Assembly: GCA_002304345.1 (NCBI GenBank)
Contig: NEUU01000025.1
Location: 1 to 53,155, forward strand
DNA from: Verrucomicrobia bacterium Tous-C9LFEB
GTDB taxonomy: Bacteria > Verrucomicrobiota > Verrucomicrobiia > Methylacidiphilales > UBA1321
Length of the DNA: 53,155 nt
Direction of reading: 5' to 3'
The position numbers and the translations under genes are program-made. The notes beneath the pieces were generated by a model, which saw nothing but the letters and a program-made list of their open reading frames with translations, made no database searches and was not told the DNA's origin. Shown here one piece after another: positions 51,201-53,155 of the stretch. The stretch's first letter is position 1. Each line of letters starts with the position of its first letter.

Positions 51201-52918
51201 CGACCGCTGTCAGCAGCGACATCCTCGCCACCATCAACTTCGACGGTTACGGCACCGGCGCCTACCAAATCGCCGCCACAGGTGAGATCGTCCCCGGCAT
51301 CATCGCTTCCGCCAAATACTGGGATTCCGGTACCAACACATGGAACACCACGGGTAACCGCTGGAACAACGCCGATGGCAGCAACGCCACGGTCTATCCC
51401 AATGGAGCCGATCAAGTGGTCGTCTTCGGCGCCCGGGACGCCGCCGGAACTCCCGCCACCACCTCCTCCTCCAAGACCGTTACCCTTTCCAATAACCGGA
51501 CTGTCGGTCACATCATTTTCAATAGCACCTACAGCGGTGAAAATTATACGCTCACGGGCAGTACCCTTCGCTTCGACGTCTCCGGCACCGGTAGCGCCAC
51601 CATTGCCATGTCCTCCACTTCCAGCAATACGATTGCCTCCGCCATCGTCCTCTCCAACTCGCTGGCCATCACGCAGAATGGAACTGGCACCCTTCACATC
51701 ACCGGCAATTTCACCACCAACAGCAACGACCTCTACGTCGACGGCACCGGCAATACCCGCATCAGTGGCACCGTCGACGGCACTGGCACCACCCTCGTCA
51801 AGACCGGCACCGGTACCCTCACCCTCTCCGCCACGAATTCCTACGCGGGCGGCACCTACATCAACGGCGGCAATGTCGCCGTCAGCGGCAGCCGCAACCT
51901 CGGCGCCACCGGCAACGCCCTCACCTTCAGCGGCGGCACGCTGGTTGCCAACGGAACCTTCTCCCTCTCCGGCACGGTCACTCTCGATTCGGGCGGCGGC
52001 GCGATTAATACCGCCGGAGCCAACACCGTCACCCTGACCGGCAACATGATCGGCAGTGGCGACTTCACAAAGGAAGGCACCGGCACTGTCATCCTCACCG
52101 GTAATAATACCTACTCCGGCACCACCACCATCAATGGCGGCACTGTCGTGGCCAGCAACGGAAACGCCATCGGCAACAGCAGTGACGTCATCCTCGCCAA
52201 TGTCAGCGGAGCCCAACTGGTTCTCAGCTCGAGCGAAACCATCGGCTCACTCAGCGGAGGTGGCGCGGCGGGCGGCAACGTCGTTCTCAACGGCTCCACC
52301 ATCCTCACCACTGGCGGTAACAACACCTCCACCACTTATGCCGGGTCCATTTCCGGCAGCGGCGGCGTCACCAAGACCGGCACCGGCACCATGGTCCTCA
52401 GCGGCACCAATACCTACACCGGCAACACCAACATCACCCAGGGTACCCTGATGCTCGGCGCCAGCAACGTCCTGAGCAACACGACCAACGTCACCATGTC
52501 CGCTGGCGCCACCTTTGCCATCAACGGCAAAAGCGACACCGTCGGCACCCTCACTCTCAACGGAAGCTCTACCATCGATATGGCCGCAGCCTTGGGCAGC
52601 GCCATTTATTTCGCCGACAGCTCCGCCATGAATTGGGGATCAAACATCCTCACCATTACGAATTACGACGCCAGCACCGACACCGACTACGTCTACTTTG
52701 GCACCAATTCGAGCGGCCTCACCTCGGGTGAAGTCGGCCAGATCCGGTTCCTCAACCCCGTGGGCTATTCCCCCGGCCTCTACTACGCCATGATTCTCGC
52801 CGATGGTCGCGTCGTCCCCATCGTACCCGAACCCTCCACCATCATTGGCGGACTGCTCATCACCCTCTGGATCCTCTGGCGATTGCGGCACCGGCTCTTC
52901 AAACGCCGCCACGCCTAG
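45281..52918 (+). CDS. Giant PEP-CTERM adhesin with lectin domain and autotransporter-type beta-strand repeats, 2545 aa
   Basis: Predicted exported, surface-retained adhesin. After a signal peptide (about residues 1-45, ending in PAHGQ) residues about 48-330 form a legume-lectin-like (L-type) domain (TAQGWNFVQGSSGEG, GGDGIGFFLWDASS). The remainder is a long series of autotransporter-associated beta-strand repeats, with the recurring core LTKTGTGTLTLSGNNTYTGAT and similar. The C terminus carries PEP at residues 2516-2518, a hydrophobic helix (IIGGLLITLWILWRL) and a basic tail (KRRHA). The start at 45281 is preferred because the signal peptide begins there; the frame opens at 45203. No outer-membrane beta-barrel is present, unlike true autotransporters. 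Two internal copies of the end module are noted separately. Confidence 0.9.
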   Translation: MRPYYLQAFGTCRRAAFSAAAVRLLSMASACSLAIGWLSTTPAHGQFTYTEDFTGTTAQGWNFVQGSSGEGSPAFLTASQGIDSVGQGWLRLASSTQNQANAVWFDSPIPAAGASGIQISFSMAMYNATGLGGGDGIGFFLWDASSTFNAGAYGGSLAYAPKTTIAGLSDGYIGVGFDVFGNYSNPTEGRTGGPGATPESVAIRGGPSSGYNNYDYLAGSTTPYDLDFAGLTTRPDQSTQYRNVRITLNPILDGNGNVTGTQVIIEMQFGENGLWQTMVSTNINGTRPEELRMGFSGATGDAHEIYEINNLTVSVTASADSNIWDNSSGNSIWNNSNPTNWYVDYTPSDRANVIFNDSYVTSNQNISLIGTRTISGAYFGGTYSYVLNSGSGATLIFDTGTSTQSATIALLNSPSGNTSHQINVPIVMNSDLTVYNYAGQTLTLGGAIGTTTTTIAMGSHNFYNQGNGTTVVTSTMSGTGAVFENGAGGKLILAGSNTYTGLTTVSAGALIAANSQALGSTSSGTVVKSGGTLGFSNSGTIANEALTVSTGIGDGGQGQLHNIAGTNTLASTVALTNSSTVAAPVRMAADAGSTLNITGVISGNTLSGIDKTGDGTIIFSGVNTYAGATTISGGILQISADSGLGTAPGAATPGYLTFNGGTLAVTANTVLNSNRGILLDTMSGTIQISSGTTTTYNGAVAGTGNLTKTGGGTLLLTSTNSYTGDTNINAGSLIINTGASISNTGSVNIANVAGATLVLSASETIGALSGGGTTGGAVNLNGNTLTTGGTNTSTTFGGVISGTGGVTKTGTGTLVLSGNNTYTGATTINNGTIALGNNNVLANTSSLILNGGTLAVNGFTDTVGTLSLSSSSTIDFGGLTSQFTLTSANTPTSTSSILFIDNWTGSLAGGSGSQLFLTNTNSALLSQIQFEGYAVGATRLATGEVVPSVVANGYYWNNSQTNWATANAWNNGAGTSVTGTPNATDALAVFGKISSAGTNSATTTPKTVTLSANQTLGYAVFNSTQATENYTLTGSGTLIFSVSSTNSAYINMTSTASNLIAAPIALSSSLVISQNGTGLLTLSGPITTNNKNITVDGSGNTVISGNISTSTSSLTKTGTGTLTLSGTSSYSGGNNINGGTVAVTTDRNLGATGHTTSFSNGTLATNATFSLSGNVVLNAGGGTIDTATGTTLTSSGNYIGTGTLSKNGAGTLILGGNNTYSGATNINAGTLVASSSNAIGDTSAVTIANVSGARLVLSSSETIGSLSGGGGTGGHITLNGFTLTTGGNNASTTYSGIINGTGGLTKTGTGSMVLDNNSSTYSGLTSVSAGELIMAASNALGTGSVTVANGAMLTLSHSSGLTGANTKTLTLSGSGIGGVGALNNEAGNNAWLGNIVLASGATIGNATNLTLSGNINGNNNTLTISGVGNTIISGIVSGTTSGLVKTGSGTTTLSGANTYGGATTVSGGVLAITSNTALGSVTSGTTVANGASLALSNNITVTNEALNITGTGVNYGSTYSGVIQSSGSNIITGAVSMSLEPGINVTSGTLTMSGVLSGTSGMSKDGPGTLVLSGSNSFNGAVSVNSGILAVQNNNALGTASTSVRTTVNDGATVQVGTASSALTVGESFTINGSGAGGNGVINNTGGNNTISGLITMATNSTIGAATGTTLSATGVVNGSSSLTKVGAGTLVLSNSNTYTGATNINGGTLVVSADTSLGAAPTSPATDKLTFDGGNLQTANAFTLDSDRGITLNSGGGTVTLTTTSAAITYGGIVAGTGNLTVSGSGRMTLSGNNTYTGNTTVNGATLAIAGDQNLGAAPVSPTSNNITLNNGGTLAISGSTTLDANRGIVVSGTGGTINTATGTTTTYGGSITGSSSLTKSGTGTLSLDADNVISSSTSVILNGGTLATNGHNGDSGAFTLASSSSIDMGGLDADSVFTFASMTSTSTASNVLTIANWTGSLTGGSGSQLVSSTAVSSDILATINFDGYGTGAYQIAATGEIVPGIIASAKYWDSGTNTWNTTGNRWNNADGSNATVYPNGADQVVVFGARDAAGTPATTSSSKTVTLSNNRTVGHIIFNSTYSGENYTLTGSTLRFDVSGTGSATIAMSSTSSNTIASAIVLSNSLAITQNGTGTLHITGNFTTNSNDLYVDGTGNTRISGTVDGTGTTLVKTGTGTLTLSATNSYAGGTYINGGNVAVSGSRNLGATGNALTFSGGTLVANGTFSLSGTVTLDSGGGAINTAGANTVTLTGNMIGSGDFTKEGTGTVILTGNNTYSGTTTINGGTVVASNGNAIGNSSDVILANVSGAQLVLSSSETIGSLSGGGAAGGNVVLNGSTILTTGGNNTSTTYAGSISGSGGVTKTGTGTMVLSGTNTYTGNTNITQGTLMLGASNVLSNTTNVTMSAGATFAINGKSDTVGTLTLNGSSTIDMAAALGSAIYFADSSAMNWGSNILTITNYDASTDTDYVYFGTNSSGLTSGEVGQIRFLNPVGYSPGLYYAMILADGRVVPIVPEPSTIIGGLLITLWILWRLRHRLFKRRHA
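47881..49300 (+). repeat. Internal duplication within the adhesin, copy 1
   Basis: Encodes residues about 867-1340. Begins with an end-cap-like segment (SSSSTIDFGGLTSQF, then SQIQFEGYAVG and GEVVPSVVANGYYW), followed by repeats containing the landmarks ITQNGTG-type (ISQNGTG), NLGATGHT and GSLSGGGGTGG. It corresponds in order to copy 2 at 51047-52480, about 3.17 kb downstream. Confidence 0.7.
51047..52480 (+). repeat. Internal duplication within the adhesin, copy 2
   Basis: Encodes residues about 1922-2400. Same order of segments as copy 1: SSSSIDMGGLDADS, ATINFDGYGTG, GEIVPGIIASAKYW, ITQNGTGTLHI, NLGATGNA and GSLSGGGAAGG. The protein-level match is stronger than the DNA match, so the duplication is not recent. 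Confidence 0.7.
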
Positions 52919-53155
52919 CCCGAGAGGTAGAACCACGCTCCATTGAGGCCATCCGTCCCATTGTCGCAAATCCACGAGGGATTTGGATTGGCGTGAGGAC
53001 ACCGCCCCCAACCCCGTTGATTTATCGGCGTGCCGGGGCGGCGCTCCCTGACTAGGGCCTTTTTCATCTAGATTGTCGCAACGCTAAGACTCTTCAAGCA
53101 ACTCAGCCGATCCTTCGACAAGCTCAGGATGACGTGGAATGAAAGTAATGTCTGG
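52919..53155. other. Non-coding tail of the window
   Basis: No credible gene is seen after the adhesin stop. A GGATTTGGATT stretch and a GC-rich CGTGCCGGGGCGGCG lie here. Near the edge is CCTTCGACAAGCTCAGGATGAC, a widespread intergenic sequence found in many bacteria; it occurs once in this window. Confidence 0.5.

Noticed and set aside
47813..52216. Open frame of 1467 codons on the minus strand opposite the giant adhesin
   Set aside because: It mirrors the repetitive, GC-rich coding strand, has Gly/Ala/Asp-rich low-complexity sequence and no domain, and overlaps a clear adhesin gene entirely.
45281..52918. CRISPR or tandem DNA repeat array within the adhesin gene
   Set aside because: The repetition is at the protein level with variable spacing and codons; there are no identical repeats with unique spacers.

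Overview
The window looks like chromosomal DNA of a motile, Gram-negative member of the Verrucomicrobiota, possibly Opitutus-like. The evidence is two PEP-CTERM sorting-signal proteins (one a giant adhesin built of autotransporter-associated beta-strand repeats), flagellar P- and L-ring genes, GlnD, and a GC-rich genome with GC-poor spacers. The phylum call is an inference from gene content. I see no rRNA operon, IS transposase, phage module or CRISPR array.

Layout. 1-5.5 kb: a small PEP-CTERM protein, an A-type Fe-S carrier, two membrane proteins, then dnaX-ybaB-recR on the minus strand. 5.7-8.4 kb: a Tat-exported DUF362 protein and a NapH/NapG-like polyferredoxin. 8.5 kb: an SRP (4.5S) RNA gene. 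8.7-14.6 kb: small housekeeping genes (YjbQ, Na+/H+ antiporter-like, DUF167, VOC), then an isomerase divergent from an AraC regulator. 14.7-18.3 kb: tRNA-Arg(CCU) facing a three-gene set (DUF4412 protein, exported Lon-type protease domain without ATPase, cNMP-binding/DUF4388 protein). 18.7-23.2 kb: glnD translationally coupled to a double-GAF histidine kinase. 23.4-25.9 kb: pdxJ, acpS, lysA. 26.1-37.9 kb: one long minus-strand flagellar operon, read as 96-aa membrane protein, fliA, motA, motB, 88-aa Cys protein, flgF, flgG, flgA, flgH, flgI, flgJ, flgN, flgK, flgL, fliW, csrA. 38.3-44.8 kb: a haem-motif chemoreceptor, an ADP-ribosylglycohydrolase, an orphan response regulator, a soluble chemoreceptor-haemerythrin fusion and an MFS transporter. 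45.3-52.9 kb: one 2545-residue lectin-domain adhesin preceded by a sigma-54-type promoter.

How the genes fit together. The flagellar operon supplies the motor (MotAB), sigma-28 factor, distal rod, P and L rings, hook-filament junction proteins and the FliW-CsrA switch; the nearby receptors would feed a chemotaxis pathway encoded elsewhere. The giant adhesin and the small PEP-CTERM protein imply an exosortase elsewhere in the genome.

The most unusual non-coding content is repetitive. There are two 150-163 bp hairpin elements ending 9-12 bp from the start codons of recR and the polyferredoxin gene, at least five double-hairpin REP-like elements, and a 200 bp leader shared by two unrelated genes. 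The most unusual genes are the exported Lon-like protease operon, the haemerythrin fusion lacking one iron ligand, FlgI with a glycine-rich insertion, FlgH without a lipobox, DnaX lacking two of four zinc cysteines, and the adhesin with internal copies of its own C-terminal module.
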